Source: Bdellovibrio sp. ZAP7 (GTDB lineage: Bacteria > Bdellovibrionota > Bdellovibrionia > Bdellovibrionales > Bdellovibrionaceae). From it: a stretch of 64,000 nucleotides of DNA. The notes under the pieces were generated by a model. The model did not search any database and had not been told where the DNA came from. It saw only the letters and a program-made list of their open reading frames with translations. The DNA lies in contig NZ_CP030082.1 of the NCBI RefSeq assembly GCF_006874645.1, positions 2,356,001 to 2,420,000 on the forward strand, written 5' to 3'. Shown piece by piece: positions 17,538-27,664 of the stretch; position 1 is the first letter of the stretch, and each line of letters opens with the position of its first letter. Made by a program: the position numbers and the translations under genes.

Positions 17538-18229
17538 TCAAAACTCCAAGACAGATTCACCCCATGAAAGTTTTGAGATACAACCGGCACCGCCACATAT
17601 CCATATCGAGAACTTTTCAACAAACTAAATGGATTGAATACATAACCCAACAGCCGATTCGACCACGTTTTTTTAGAGTGAAAATAGAGACTTAATTTTT
17701 CAAAACCGACACCCACGACAGTCCCCAGCACCGGGGTCTGATAAAGATCTTGATAGCTGGGAGCTTCAGTGACAGTTTCAATTGTAAATTCAAACGCTGT
17801 CGACGAAGCCACCGTCCATAAAAAGGCTTCGGTTTCCGTGTACCCGCGCGAACGATAGAATTGATAATACAATTCACCCGACAAAGAGTGCTTAAAGATA
17901 TTATAATCGTAAGTATCTTTGTCGTACTCAGCATAAGAGGGATTCGTGATCCAGTTATGAAAGGATCCGTGCTCCTGAATGGTCTCTGCTTGAGTGATAG
18001 CATACACAACCCACTGCAAACCATACATGATCCCAAAGTTTTTAAGCTTTTCATATTTTTCAAACTCTGGTTTTTCAAAATGACGGTACTCTTCATAAAG
18101 ACCGGAGGGATCTTTTTGAAAAGAAGGTGTTTCCTCTTGCGCATGAGCGGGAGACGCCAACAAAAGGGCTGCACTCAGAAAAAGTGCACTAAAAATCTTT
18201 AGAGAACTGAACAAGAAGGCCTCCGTCAA
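17534..18229 (-). CDS. DUF3943 family exported protein
   Basis: 231 residues. Signal peptide to about SPAHAQ. The middle carries the conserved DUF3943 signature: DKDTYDYNIFKHSLSGELYYQFYRSRGYT, then EFTIETVTEAPSYQDLYQTPVLGTVVG. The family is membrane-associated and of unknown function. Its 5' end overlaps the PAP2 gene by 41 nt and its 3' end overlaps the barrel gene by 4 nt, marking a tight operon. Confidence 0.8.
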   Translation of the reverse strand: MTEAFLFSSLKIFSALFLSAALLLASPAHAQEETPSFQKDPSGLYEEYRHFEKPEFEKYEKLKNFGIMYGLQWVVYAITQAETIQEHGSFHNWITNPSYAEYDKDTYDYNIFKHSLSGELYYQFYRSRGYTETEAFLWTVASSTAFEFTIETVTEAPSYQDLYQTPVLGTVVGVGFEKLSLYFHSKKTWSNRLLGYVFNPFSLLKSSRYGYVAVPVVSQNFHGVNLSWSFE

Positions 18230-18941
18230 TAGGCACTGGATAGATCATGGTCGTATTCTGTTTCTGACTGTCGGTCACAAGGGCACTCGCACGGCCCCAA
18301 TAAATTCCGAGCGCCGCTGCCGCAACGACATCACTTAGCCAATGGACTTGTGCGGATATTCTGGATGCCGCAATAAAAGTTGCCACGCCATAGGAAGCCG
18401 TCCCCACCCAAGGCCCGTAGGAATAAGCCATCGAAGTCGCAATCGCAAACGCATTCGATGTGTGACCTGATGGCCAAGACCAACCGCGATCTCCTGTCGG
18501 TCGTTGTCGATTGATACTGGCCGCCAATGTTACATGAGTCACTGTCGTTAATAACATCGCACGGAAAGTTTGTAGACCGCCCGGTTGATCCCACCAAAGT
18601 TGGGAAATTGCCAGGATCACTCCAGGGCTGCCACTACCAAGGTAACCACCCAGTTGCTCCCAGGAGTCCGACATGATCGTGTGATGCTGAGTATACTCAA
18701 ATACTTTATCATCCTGAGTACCGGCCGCGGCGGAAGCCATTAAGCCCCCAACAATAATTCTTGCACCCTTCTCATCAAAACCTTTTACGATAGTTGGTTT
18801 TAATTGGTCATCCCACACCCACGGGAAAAATGCTTTGCCTTCGGTTGGATCATGCCACTCCCCCTCGCCAGAGGCGAACGAGACATTTGAGAGTGAAAAA
18901 AGCAGGAATGTGATTGCGGCTAACAAACGGCGAGCTGTCAT
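18189..18941 (-). CDS. PAP2-family phosphatase
   Basis: 250 residues, signal peptide (NVSFA) then hydrophobic helices. The three PAP2 phosphatase motifs are present: NRQRPTGDRG (motif 1, degenerate K), SWPSGHTSNAF (motif 2) and SRISAQVHWLSDV (motif 3), with the catalytic histidines intact. Members dephosphorylate lipid phosphates such as phosphatidic acid, PGP or undecaprenyl pyrophosphate at the periplasmic face. First gene of the envelope operon running to 14953, suggesting a lipid-remodelling role (inference). Confidence 0.85.
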   Translation of the reverse strand: MTARRLLAAITFLLFSLSNVSFASGEGEWHDPTEGKAFFPWVWDDQLKPTIVKGFDEKGARIIVGGLMASAAAGTQDDKVFEYTQHHTIMSDSWEQLGGYLGSGSPGVILAISQLWWDQPGGLQTFRAMLLTTVTHVTLAASINRQRPTGDRGWSWPSGHTSNAFAIATSMAYSYGPWVGTASYGVATFIAASRISAQVHWLSDVVAAAALGIYWGRASALVTDSQKQNTTMIYPVPIDGGLLVQFSKDF

Positions 18942-19037
18942 TTTTTTAGTTTAACTGCATTTCAACATTCACGTCAAAAGCGATCTCTCTTTGCTAGTCT
19001 TTCAAAAGAGGAGTAAAACAGAAGATGAGGTTCATCT

Positions 19038-20477
19038 ATGTCCCCTACTCCCACCTCCACTCACTCCGCATCCCCCGCTTCAAATCGTCTTCTGTGGTTA
19101 GTCGCCATTGGCTTTTTCATGGAGACCCTTGATTCAACGATTGTGAACACCGCCCTCCCCAGCATGGCAAAAAGTCTGAATGCCAGCCCACTCCTGATGC
19201 AGTCAGTGGTGATTGCATACGCCCTCACAATTGCCGTCCTGATTCCCGCGTCGGGTTGGATCGCTGATCGCTTTGGCACTCGTCGAGTCTTTTTCTCGGC
19301 GATATTTTTATTTACGATTGGATCCTTGTGCTGTGCGATCTCACAAACTTTACCTCAGTTGGTGGCATCAAGGGTTTTACAAGGAGTCGGTGGTGCGATG
19401 ATGATGCCCGTCGGTCGTCTTGCAGTACTTCGTGCATTTCCGGCAAACCAATTTCTTCGCGCTATCAGTTTCGTCACAATCCCCGCTCTGATCGGACCCT
19501 TGATTGGTCCAACACTGGGGGGCTATCTTGTCGAGTACGCCTCGTGGCACTGGATTTTTTTAATAAATATCCCCGTGGGAATTTTGGGTTGCATTGCAAC
19601 TTACATCGACATGCCCGACATTCGCGGTGTGGAAGTACCAAAATTTGACTTGGCTGGCTTCATCATGCTGTCGACATGTATGGTGATGATCTCCTTTGCA
19701 CTGGATGGAATGTCGGAATTAGGTTTTCAACATGCGACCGTTTTATTGTTAGTTATTTTTGGTATGGCGGCACTGACCGCTTACTGGCTTCATGCCCGTC
19801 GCCATCCTCGCCCTCTATTCTCGTTAAAGCTTTTTAGTTCGCAAACATATACTATTGGACTTCTTGGAAACCTGTTCGCACGTATTGGCAGCAGTAGCAT
19901 GCCTTTCTTAATTCCTCTGTTTTTACAGATTAGCTTGCATTACTCACCATTTGAGGCGGGACTCACAATGATTCCTGTAGCTCTTGCTGGGATTTACGCT
20001 AAAAAATTAGCAACGCCTCTTATCATGCGTTTGGGCTATCGCAAAACCCTTGTGTTCAACACCTTGTGTGTCGGGATCATGATGGCAAGCTTTGCGTTGA
20101 TCACCGTCGATCAACCCAAATGGATTCGGGTTCTTCAGCTGTTATTATTTGGAACTGTGAATTCACTTCAGTTCACAGCGATGAACACTCTGACACTTAA
20201 AGATCTGAATGCGAAACTCGCCTCCAGCGGGAACAGTCTGTTTTCCATGGTGCAAATGTTAGCGATGAGCTTTGGCGTGGCGGCAGCTGGAGCTCTACTT
20301 TCCACCTTTGCCACGCACTATCCAGCAATGGAAGGTGGAGGCATGGCTTTGCAAGCGTTCCGTGCCACTTTTCTTTGCATGGGGCTGATCACTTGCAGCT
20401 CGGCCTGGATATTTTGGCAGCTACCATCCGAGATGATGGCGCGCGCCGAAGATCCAAAGAAAGTTACCGTCGAATAG
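19038..20477 (+). CDS. MFS drug-resistance transporter, DHA2 family
   Basis: 479 residues with about 14 membrane helices. Motif A-like GWIADRFGTRR lies between TM2 and TM3, and the LDSTIVNTALPSMAKSL motif in TM1 is typical of the DHA2 (EmrB/QacA-like) family. Proton-coupled export of small molecules. Divergent from the PAP2 operon. No MFP partner. Confidence 0.88.
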   Translation: MSPTPTSTHSASPASNRLLWLVAIGFFMETLDSTIVNTALPSMAKSLNASPLLMQSVVIAYALTIAVLIPASGWIADRFGTRRVFFSAIFLFTIGSLCCAISQTLPQLVASRVLQGVGGAMMMPVGRLAVLRAFPANQFLRAISFVTIPALIGPLIGPTLGGYLVEYASWHWIFLINIPVGILGCIATYIDMPDIRGVEVPKFDLAGFIMLSTCMVMISFALDGMSELGFQHATVLLLVIFGMAALTAYWLHARRHPRPLFSLKLFSSQTYTIGLLGNLFARIGSSSMPFLIPLFLQISLHYSPFEAGLTMIPVALAGIYAKKLATPLIMRLGYRKTLVFNTLCVGIMMASFALITVDQPKWIRVLQLLLFGTVNSLQFTAMNTLTLKDLNAKLASSGNSLFSMVQMLAMSFGVAAAGALLSTFATHYPAMEGGGMALQAFRATFLCMGLITCSSAWIFWQLPSEMMARAEDPKKVTVE

Positions 20478-20576
20478 ATTGGATTTGAAGCCGACGCTGC
20501 ATTTCCTGACACAAAAATCAGATGAAACAACCGTTAAGATCTACAATAATCCCCTTAGGAATTCGGGGGAGATTTT

Positions 20577-21461
20577 ATGGCATTTCGTTGGATCGGCAAA
20601 TCACATGATGGAAACACAGTCACACTGAATAAGCTTGTGGAGTGCCCGGTTAAATTCCCCGAATACGCCACGGACACTTGGCTAAATACCAATCAAGATA
20701 TCGTTCGCAAAGGCATGGTTTTGGACGTGGAGACAACAGGTCTTAACCAAACTGACGACGTGGTGATTGAAATTGGTATGCGCCAATTCGATTTCAATAA
20801 AAATACGGGCGAGATTTTACGTTTAGGTAAATCTTATTCCGCATTCCAAGATCCGGGCCGCCCGCTTTCTCCAGAAATTATCGCGCTAACTGGAATCACC
20901 GATGCTGATCTTGAAGGTCAGAAGATTGATTGGGCCCATGTGGATCAATTGATCTCAGAAACTTGCCTGGTGATCGCTCACAACGCAAAATTCGATCGTC
21001 CCTTCATTGATCGCAAATCTAAAACCTCTACAGAAAGAATCTGGGGTTGTTCGTTTAAACAAGTCGACTGGAATTCCAAAGGCTTTACCAGCCCAAAACT
21101 GGAACTGCTGAACATCTATCACGGCTTCTTTACGGATTCGCATCGCGCCCTCAACGACGTCGACGCCCTTCTTTATTTGCTAAGTCATACTGCACACGAC
21201 ACAGATAAAACGTATTTGCATGAACTGACTAACAATGCCAAACGCATGATGACCCATGTGATTGCAAGCTCCGCTCCTTTCGAATCCAAAGAGCATTTAA
21301 AAACTCGCGGTTACTCGTGGGATAACACCAATCGCTTCTGGTCTAAAATTATCTTTAAAGACGATGTGAAAAACGAAGTGACCTGGCTTGAAGACACCGT
21401 TTACTGCGGCCCCTTCAATGGCATTCAACGCGATATCGCGTTGATGGATAACTTTAAGTAA
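20577..21461 (+). CDS. DnaQ-like 3'-5' exonuclease
   Basis: 294 residues. DEDDh exonuclease motifs: DVETTG (ExoI, about residue 50), HNAKFDRPF (ExoII, about 142) and HRALNDVDAL (ExoIII, about 190), giving all five metal/catalytic residues. A C-terminal extension of about 80 residues (SWDNTNRFWSKIIF...) follows, seen in bacterial DnaQ-like proteins fused to a small domain. It degrades DNA or RNA 3' ends; not obviously the replicative epsilon subunit. Stop codons of this and the next gene abut. Confidence 0.88.
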   Translation: MAFRWIGKSHDGNTVTLNKLVECPVKFPEYATDTWLNTNQDIVRKGMVLDVETTGLNQTDDVVIEIGMRQFDFNKNTGEILRLGKSYSAFQDPGRPLSPEIIALTGITDADLEGQKIDWAHVDQLISETCLVIAHNAKFDRPFIDRKSKTSTERIWGCSFKQVDWNSKGFTSPKLELLNIYHGFFTDSHRALNDVDALLYLLSHTAHDTDKTYLHELTNNAKRMMTHVIASSAPFESKEHLKTRGYSWDNTNRFWSKIIFKDDVKNEVTWLEDTVYCGPFNGIQRDIALMDNFK

Positions 21462-21941
21462 TTATTGAACGGAAAGAATTTCGTACTCACGAACCTGGTC
21501 GCCCTGCTCAACCACGGCGACGTCTCCTTCGCGAAGATCCAGCAGTGCCTCCCCCAGAGGGCTGCTGGGAGTGACGATCTGAATGCGTTTACCGTCGAAG
21601 GTCACATTCACACCCCCACCATGAGTCATCATGAGCAGAAAGCTGTTCTTGCCACTGTGTTCAACTTCGATCAAGGCCGTGCCAGCGATTTTATCGTCAG
21701 GACCGAAGTCCTTGATATTCACGTGAGTTAAAATCACCAGAAGTTCTTTAATTTCAGAAATACGTTTCGCCTGACCTCGCGCTAAGTAAGAGGCCTCCAG
21801 GCTACGCGTATCGTATTGGTTCTCAGGCTTAGCTTCCTCGCTGGTGGCGGCTTCGATGGATGCCTTTGCGGCAGCCGTCAGACTTTCTAAATCTTTCTCA
21901 AGTTCCATTCGAATTTGAGCTATCAATTTTCTCTTATCCAC
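21462..21941 (-). CDS. GreA/GreB-family transcription elongation factor-like protein
   Basis: 159 residues. The N-terminal half is a charged helical hairpin (coiled coil) and the C-terminal half is the FKBP-like domain with SPLGEALLDLREGDVAVVEQG, the family block. Gre factors insert the hairpin into the RNA polymerase secondary channel to rescue backtracked complexes. The hairpin tip acidic pair is not obvious, so this may be a Gre-like paralogue rather than GreA itself. Confidence 0.8.
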   Translation of the reverse strand: MDKRKLIAQIRMELEKDLESLTAAAKASIEAATSEEAKPENQYDTRSLEASYLARGQAKRISEIKELLVILTHVNIKDFGPDDKIAGTALIEVEHSGKNSFLLMMTHGGGVNVTFDGKRIQIVTPSSPLGEALLDLREGDVAVVEQGDQVREYEILSVQ

Positions 21942-22002
21942 AAGGCCACCTCAATGCTACAATAACTCCTTTAGAGTGTCTGATTTAAACAAGGATTGCA
22001 AT

Positions 22003-23289
22003 ATGTCTGATTCGTTTCTTGCTATTGACTTTGGAACCAGCAACTCCCTGGTGGGCGCATTCCATAATGGAAAAACTCATGGGGCACTTCCGCTGGATCA
22101 CAAGGCCGCAGATCCGACATTAATGCGAACACTTCTATATTTTCCAAATCCCGATCTTTGTTATTACGGCGCGGAAGCGATCGAGCAATACATCGAGCAG
22201 GATATGGAAGGCCGCTTATTCCGTTCTTTCAAATCCCACTTACCGAATCAAAGCTATTTGGGCACGGTGATCGACAATCGCATCGTCACCCTTGAAAATA
22301 TGGTGGGTATTTTTTTGCTAGAATTAAAAAAGCGCGCTGAAAAACATTTGAACCATGAAGTTACCAAAGCTGTGATCGGCAGACCCGCGCGTTACTCGAT
22401 GGATCCCGTGGCAGATGGTTTTGCTTTGCACCGAATGGAAAAGGCCGCAAAGATGGCTGGCTTTACCGAAGTTCAATTTGTTCCAGAACCCTTGGCCGCG
22501 GCCTTTGACTATCGCAAACAAATCACTCAGGAAAAAATCGTTATGATTGGCGACTTTGGCGGAGGAACCTCGGACTTCACTTTGATTCGCTTGCGCGCCG
22601 AAGGTTTTGATAACAAAGACGTACTGGCGATTGATGGCTGCCCGATGGCGGGTGATGCCTTGGATTCGGTTTTCATGAGTCACCGTTTGAATCAATATTT
22701 CGGCGCAAAATCTCGTTATCGCCTGCCGATGAGCAATAATGTTCTGACGATGCCACCAGCGGTATCACAAAAATTGAATCACCCTGCGCACATCGTGCAC
22801 CTGAAAGAAAAAGACACTTACGAATTTATCCGTGAAGTGAAAAAGTGCTCATTAACGGCTCAAGACAAAGAAGCCATCGAGCGTTTGTTTATTTTACTGG
22901 AGGACCAACAGATCTTCCCATTCTTTGAAGCGATTGAAAAAACCAAACGCGGGCTTTCCGCTTCTGAAGATTTTGACTTTAGCTTTGATTACCCGGAAAT
23001 CGAAATCACCGAGAAATTCACGACCACGCAATTCGTTGATTGGGCGATGAACACCCGCGAAAAGATCTTTGAAGGCCTGGATCGCTGCCTGGAATCTGCA
23101 GGGGTCACTGCAGAACAAGTAGACTTAGTGTGTCTCACTGGCGGAACAGCCAAAGTGCCTTTTATTCAAGGTGAGCTGGAAAAGCGCTTTGGCAAAAACA
23201 AGCTTCAGACCCAGTCCCACTTCCACTCCGTGCTTTCGGGCCTGGTAGAATCGGCTAGCTTCTGGGCAAACGGTCAAAAGGTCACTTAA
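22003..23289 (+). CDS. Hsp70-like chaperone (YegD family)
   Basis: 428 residues from the ATG at 22003 (AAGGA upstream; a GTG at 21976 lacks one). N-terminal ATPase motifs: AIDFGTSNSLVG (phosphate 1), IGDFGGGTSDFTLI (phosphate 2) and VCLTGGTAKVPFI (adenosine). There is no peptide-binding SBD-beta plus lid of normal DnaK length, matching YegD. Substrates unknown. Monocistronic with a terminator. Confidence 0.88.
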   Translation: MSDSFLAIDFGTSNSLVGAFHNGKTHGALPLDHKAADPTLMRTLLYFPNPDLCYYGAEAIEQYIEQDMEGRLFRSFKSHLPNQSYLGTVIDNRIVTLENMVGIFLLELKKRAEKHLNHEVTKAVIGRPARYSMDPVADGFALHRMEKAAKMAGFTEVQFVPEPLAAAFDYRKQITQEKIVMIGDFGGGTSDFTLIRLRAEGFDNKDVLAIDGCPMAGDALDSVFMSHRLNQYFGAKSRYRLPMSNNVLTMPPAVSQKLNHPAHIVHLKEKDTYEFIREVKKCSLTAQDKEAIERLFILLEDQQIFPFFEAIEKTKRGLSASEDFDFSFDYPEIEITEKFTTTQFVDWAMNTREKIFEGLDRCLESAGVTAEQVDLVCLTGGTAKVPFIQGELEKRFGKNKLQTQSHFHSVLSGLVESASFWANGQKVT

Positions 23290-23324
23290 TTTTCAGCTCA
23301 TATTCATCCTGTTAGACTTTAAAG

Positions 23325-23361
23325 GCTGTCATCTAAAACCATGACAGCTGTCTAACTTTTT
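23325..23361 (+). terminator. Terminator of the Hsp70-like gene
   Basis: GCTGTCAT / ATGACAGC stem with an 8-nt loop and a T-run a few bases later. Confidence 0.65.
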
Positions 23362-23446
23362 CGTCTCTCCCTTCGGTATTTTACAATTGGCCCTGGCCCC
23401 CAAGTTGCTTTGTCTCATTGTACGAACACGCTCTGGGGAGGGCTCA

Positions 23447-24121
23447 ATGATGAAAGCACATGTTTATATCAACGGTATCCACGCACTGCCACCACAACTT
23501 AAAAAAGACAAATCACTGAAATCAGAAATTGTCGATAATCCGTATGAATTGCGCGATAAAATGAAAGACGAAACGATTGCGGAAAAAATCATCGTCGCTT
23601 TTCTGCCCTTTTTGGAAATCCGCCACTATGAACTGTACATGCACCTACAAAAAACTACTCCGAACCTTAAGATCTTTTTTATCGTGAGTGAACTTTCCAG
23701 CAATATGCGCATTCGCCTGCGTGCCGACAATAACTTTGTGGTGATGTGGAAAACGGAAGAAACTAATCTGGTCAAAAATATTCACAAATATCTGGATGGC
23801 AAATCTGTGGAGTCACGTCAGGATCGCAGAGAGCATGCAACCTCCAAGGGTCTTTTAAGTCCTTCGAAGTTGCCACTGGGGCATCAAAACAAAGGTTTTC
23901 AACCGATTCTGGGCGGAAGTTTCGAAAATCTCTCGCCCCATGGAACCTGCATGAAGATTCAAGCTCCATTTTACGAGCACAAAGACTTCGTGAACCTGAC
24001 TTATCAAAATAAAGAGGGCGAGTTTGTTTCGCTAGAAGGCCAAGTGCGTTGGTCCAAGTGGAATACAGACACGAAAACGCAAGAACTGGGAGTGCAATTT
24101 CTCTCTTCCGTCATAGTTTAA
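23447..24121 (+). CDS. PilZ-domain protein with degenerate receiver-like N-terminus
   Basis: 224 residues from the ATG at 23447 (GGGAGG upstream; a second ATG follows immediately). The C-terminal half has both c-di-GMP motifs of PilZ: RxxxR as RQDRR and (D/N)xSxxG as NLSPHG, followed by EGQVRWSKW...LGVQF. The first 110 residues have an alpha/beta pattern like a response-regulator domain without a convincing phospho-aspartate. It probably binds cyclic di-GMP and controls an unknown partner. Confidence 0.8.
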   Translation: MMKAHVYINGIHALPPQLKKDKSLKSEIVDNPYELRDKMKDETIAEKIIVAFLPFLEIRHYELYMHLQKTTPNLKIFFIVSELSSNMRIRLRADNNFVVMWKTEETNLVKNIHKYLDGKSVESRQDRREHATSKGLLSPSKLPLGHQNKGFQPILGGSFENLSPHGTCMKIQAPFYEHKDFVNLTYQNKEGEFVSLEGQVRWSKWNTDTKTQELGVQFLSSVIV

Positions 24122-24145
24122 AAAAATTTAATGTACGTTTCTTTC

Positions 24146-24195
24146 CGCGGGAAGTTATAGATCGTTAACTCCCCTTCCCGCGTCTCTTTTCTTGC
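24146..24195 (+). terminator. Terminator of the PilZ gene
   Basis: CGCGGGAAG / CTTCCCGCG 9-bp stem with a large loop, then TCTCTTTTCTT. Confidence 0.65.
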
Positions 24196-24226
24196 ATGCG
24201 TTCACAAAACGAAGTTTAATCTATCC

Positions 24227-25306
24227 ATGATTGAAGCATTAAAAGAAAAATCTGAATTAATCACTTGGGCCCTTCTGATCACCCTGTCGGCACTTTTCCT
24301 TTACATCAATTTACCATTCTTGGTGCCTCTGATTTTGGCGGGCATCTTTGCGATGGGATTAATTAACTTCGTCAACCGCATGGCTGCAAAAACTCGCGCA
24401 CCACGATGGTTGTCAGTTCTGGGAATTGTATTAGTCGGTTTAGCTTTGATTTGGATTCCTATTTCTTTGGCACTGTATCGTATCGGTGTTCACTTAAGTG
24501 CTCCACAGGAATTTCAGTCTTCACCAATCATGACTCAGCTTAAAGGTCTGCAGGAATCAGGTCTTAATCTTTTGAAACAAGCGACGGAGTGGACTGGATA
24601 TGACCTGGTGAAACCAGCTCAAGGCATGATGACGAATGTCTTTGGCAAAGTTGGAAATTGGGCCTTGGCTTATTCTTCAGACGTCGTGGCACAACTGCCG
24701 GGTATTTTATTTAATTTCTTTATCTTTGTTTTGTTTTTGTACTTCCTGCTTTTAAAAGCGGCGCAAATCAAAGAATTCGTCATTCGCTATAGCATCGTTG
24801 ACGACAACTTGACCGAATCTCTGATCAAGCTTGCTAAGGACTCTTGTTCGGTGACTTTGTTTTCGACCTTTGTAATCGGCTTGATTCAAGCCTTCTTCAT
24901 CGGCATCGGCGGATTGATTTTCGGCGAGGGAGATTTCTGGTTAGTCGTGACCGTGACGTTCGTAGTTTCCTTTATCCCGATCATTGGAGCCGCCCCAGTA
25001 GGTTACTTGCTTTCAGCACTTGCCTTTATTGGTGGTCGCACAGGATCTGGTATCGGTATGGCCGTGATCGCAACGATCGCGGGAACCATCGACAACGTCT
25101 TAAAACCATTTTTTGTGGGGAACTTGGGCGATCAAAAAATCTCCCCCCTGGTGGGCTTTACGTGTGTTATTGGTGCCATTGTGATGTTTGGTATTTCCGG
25201 CTTGCTTCTTGGCCCAGTGATCATGAATCTCGCTTACGGCGCGATCCCGTTGCTATTAAAACACTTAAAGCACAACGGTTCGACATTCTTTACTCACGAC
25301 ACCTAA
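24227..25306 (+). CDS. AI-2E family transporter (PerM/YdiK-like)
   Basis: 359 residues, about eight membrane helices. Two N-terminal helix pairs, a soluble segment (about 95-150), and a C-terminal block with FVVSFIPIIGAAPVG, IDNVLKPFFVGNLGDQKISPLVGF and GLLLGPVIM identify the AI-2 exporter-like superfamily. Members export autoinducer-2 or carry Na+/H+; the substrate here is unknown. Monocistronic, followed by a terminator. Confidence 0.9.
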   Translation: MIEALKEKSELITWALLITLSALFLYINLPFLVPLILAGIFAMGLINFVNRMAAKTRAPRWLSVLGIVLVGLALIWIPISLALYRIGVHLSAPQEFQSSPIMTQLKGLQESGLNLLKQATEWTGYDLVKPAQGMMTNVFGKVGNWALAYSSDVVAQLPGILFNFFIFVLFLYFLLLKAAQIKEFVIRYSIVDDNLTESLIKLAKDSCSVTLFSTFVIGLIQAFFIGIGGLIFGEGDFWLVVTVTFVVSFIPIIGAAPVGYLLSALAFIGGRTGSGIGMAVIATIAGTIDNVLKPFFVGNLGDQKISPLVGFTCVIGAIVMFGISGLLLGPVIMNLAYGAIPLLLKHLKHNGSTFFTHDT

Positions 25307-25356
25307 TAGCTCCCCAGAGCCAACGAAAACTCCCCCCAAATTTGAATACCTTTACA

Positions 25357-25386
25357 AAACGGCAAGGCTTCTTGCCGTTTATTCTT
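25357..25386 (+). terminator. Terminator of the AI-2E transporter gene
   Basis: AAACGGCAAG / CTTGCCGTTT perfect 10-bp stem with loop GCTT. Confidence 0.75.
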
Positions 25387-25485
25387 CGTTAACTTTGCGT
25401 TTACCAGAATCCGTGCACTAATTAGAAAAATGATTGGTGCTATCTTTAATTCATAGTAACTCCCCCCCAATAAAGGAATTTATCT

Positions 25486-25953
25486 ATGAATAAGTTTTTA
25501 GTATTTACTTTGGTTATTTTTGTTCAATCACTTGGCTTTGCTATGACAAATGCGAAAAAGTTTGAACTAAAGCTAGGCGAACCCGGATCTCGCTTGATGG
25601 CAGATGGCCACGCACCCAACGGCGCGCCTTGCAAACTTGATGTCACTTATATTGGCCTCTCTACCGACGATAAAGAAGGTTTTGGATTAGACGGCGTCTT
25701 GCGCTTGGGTTTCCATAACGGACAAGTTGGAACGAATGCGTGGGGAACAGCCTTTTTTGATTCCAAAGAAAACACGGACGACACAATCCTGTTAGTTCAG
25801 AACTTCACGCACAGTACGGCAAAAAGCCGCGTCCTTATTACATTCGGTGATAATGGCGATCCGATTTACGCAAAAAGCAAATTCACTAAGTTTCTGAAAG
25901 AAACCAAAGTGATTGAGTGCAAGATCGAAAAGTACAATTATCTACCTCGTTAA
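25486..25953 (+). CDS. Secreted protein, paralogue of the 12.2-kb protein
   Basis: 155 residues. Signal peptide to about LGFA. The mature sequence has SRLMADGHAPNGAPCKLDVTY, matching in layout the DLTAGKAANGHPCSLKFDY of the protein at 12156-12614, and a second cysteine near the end (VIECKIEKY), so one conserved disulfide is likely. Beta-rich, otherwise unrecognised. Single gene with own terminator. Confidence 0.7.
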   Translation: MNKFLVFTLVIFVQSLGFAMTNAKKFELKLGEPGSRLMADGHAPNGAPCKLDVTYIGLSTDDKEGFGLDGVLRLGFHNGQVGTNAWGTAFFDSKENTDDTILLVQNFTHSTAKSRVLITFGDNGDPIYAKSKFTKFLKETKVIECKIEKYNYLPR

Positions 25954-25971
25954 TTTTCATTCAATAAAACA

Positions 25972-25999
25972 AAAAAGGCAGGATCTCTCCTGCCTTTTT
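25972..25999. terminator. Bidirectional terminator between secreted protein and fumarase
   Basis: AAAAAGGCAGGA / TCCTGCCTTTTT, a 12-bp perfect stem with loop TCTC. Confidence 0.88.
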
Positions 26000-26047
26000 A
26001 TTTCACCCGTCGTTGAGAAAGTGTGTCTTCACCTCTGGCGCGAACTT

Positions 26048-27664
26048 TTAGACTTTCTTTAGGAAGGATTTGAAGAAGTCGTTTCCTTTGTCGTCGACGA
26101 TAATAAACGCTGGGAAGTCTTTCACTTCGATCTTCCACACGGATTCCATGCCTAGCTCTGGGAAATCCAGAACTTCCACTTTCGTGATGCATTCTTTGCC
26201 CAAACGCGCAGCTGGACCACCGATGGAGCCTAGATAGAAGCCACCGTGCTTTTTACAAGCGTCTGTGACCTGTTGGGAGCGATTGCCCTTGCCTAGCATG
26301 ATCATCGAACCACGCAGACCTTGGAACGTATCCACGTAAGGATCCATACGCTCTGACGTCGTTGGACCGAAGGATCCTGATGCATAGCCTTTAGGAGTTT
26401 TCGCAGGTCCCGCATAGTAAACGGCGTACTGCTTAAAGTAATCAGGGACGCCTTCGCCGCGATCGACTTTTTCCTTAAGCTTAGAGTGCGCAATATCGCG
26501 CGCCACGATCATCGGACCGTTTAGCATCACACGAGTAGCGACCTTCAGCGATGAAAGGATTTTCAGAGTTTCATCAATCGGTTGATTCAAATCAATGCTG
26601 ATCGCTTCAGCTGCTGTGTCTTGCAAGTGATTTGGCAAGTACTGCTCTGGGTGAAGCTCCAATTGCTCAAGGAAGATACCTTCGCGAGTGATTTTGCCAC
26701 GGATATTACGATCCGCAGAACAACTCACGCCCACACCAATGGGACAGCTGGCACCGTGACGAGGCAGACGAATCACGCGCACATCATGTACGAAGTATTT
26801 ACCACCAAATTGCGCCCCGATACCGCTTTCGCGCGCCCACTTCTCGACATTTTTTTCCATCTCAAGGTCACGGAACGCACGGCCCCCCTCAGATCCTGAA
26901 GTGGGAAGTCCATCGAGATAACCCGCAGAAGCATATTTTACGATTTTCAAAGTTTCCTCGGCGGAAGTTCCACCCACACAGAACGCCAAGTGATACGGAG
27001 GACAGGCCGCAGTCCCCAAAGAAACCAAAACTTCTTTTACGAATTTCTCAAATCCTTCCGGATTCAAAACCGCTTTGGTTTTTTGATGCAAATATGACTT
27101 ATTGGCAGAACCGCCACCCTTAGCCAGAAACAAGAAGTGATACTCGTCACCCTTTTCAGAATAGATATCAATTTGTGCTGGCAAATTCGTCCCGGTATTT
27201 TTCTCGTCAAAGAAAGTCACCGGAGCCATTTGCGAAAAGCGCAGGTTGCGTTTTTGGTAAGTGTTAAAAACACCCTTAGACAAATACTCTTTGTCATCAA
27301 AGCCCGTGAAAACGCTTTCACCTTTTTTACCCACCACGATTGCCGTTCCCGTATCCTGACACGAAGGAAACTCCATTTGCGCCGCGATGATCGCATTTTT
27401 CAATAGATCCACAGCAACGAAACGATCATTCGCAGAAGCCTCAGGATCCTGAAGAATGTGTTCAAGCTTTTGCAAGTGCGCAGAACGAAGCAAATGTGAA
27501 ACATCACTTAAAGCTTCTTGCGCAATTAGTTCCAATGCTTCGGGTGCGACGACTAAAACTTCGCGCTCGCCCAGCTTTTGCACACTCACGTGATCTGAGG
27601 AAATCTTGCGATATTGGGTTGTATCTTTTTGCTTTTCATAGAGAGGAAAATACTTAAATGACAT
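26048..27664 (-). CDS. fumA: Fumarate hydratase class I (Fe-S)
   Basis: 538 residues from the ATG at 27664, where the family N-terminus ([11 protein letters not shown]) begins; the frame stays open 56 residues further upstream but that part is non-conserved. Single-chain class I fumarase with both alpha and beta regions. Conserved blocks include [29 protein letters not shown] and [14 protein letters not shown], carrying the three cysteines that hold the catalytic [4Fe-4S] cluster. Converts fumarate to malate in the TCA cycle. The leader holds a GC-rich structure and no strong SD. Confidence 0.92.
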   Translation of the reverse strand: MSFKYFPLYEKQKDTTQYRKISSDHVSVQKLGEREVLVVAPEALELIAQEALSDVSHLLRSAHLQKLEHILQDPEASANDRFVAVDLLKNAIIAAQMEFPSCQDTGTAIVVGKKGESVFTGFDDKEYLSKGVFNTYQKRNLRFSQMAPVTFFDEKNTGTNLPAQIDIYSEKGDEYHFLFLAKGGGSANKSYLHQKTKAVLNPEGFEKFVKEVLVSLGTAACPPYHLAFCVGGTSAEETLKIVKYASAGYLDGLPTSGSEGGRAFRDLEMEKNVEKWARESGIGAQFGGKYFVHDVRVIRLPRHGASCPIGVGVSCSADRNIRGKITREGIFLEQLELHPEQYLPNHLQDTAAEAISIDLNQPIDETLKILSSLKVATRVMLNGPMIVARDIAHSKLKEKVDRGEGVPDYFKQYAVYYAGPAKTPKGYASGSFGPTTSERMDPYVDTFQGLRGSMIMLGKGNRSQQVTDACKKHGGFYLGSIGGPAARLGKECITKVEVLDFPELGMESVWKIEVKDFPAFIIVDDKGNDFFKSFLKKV

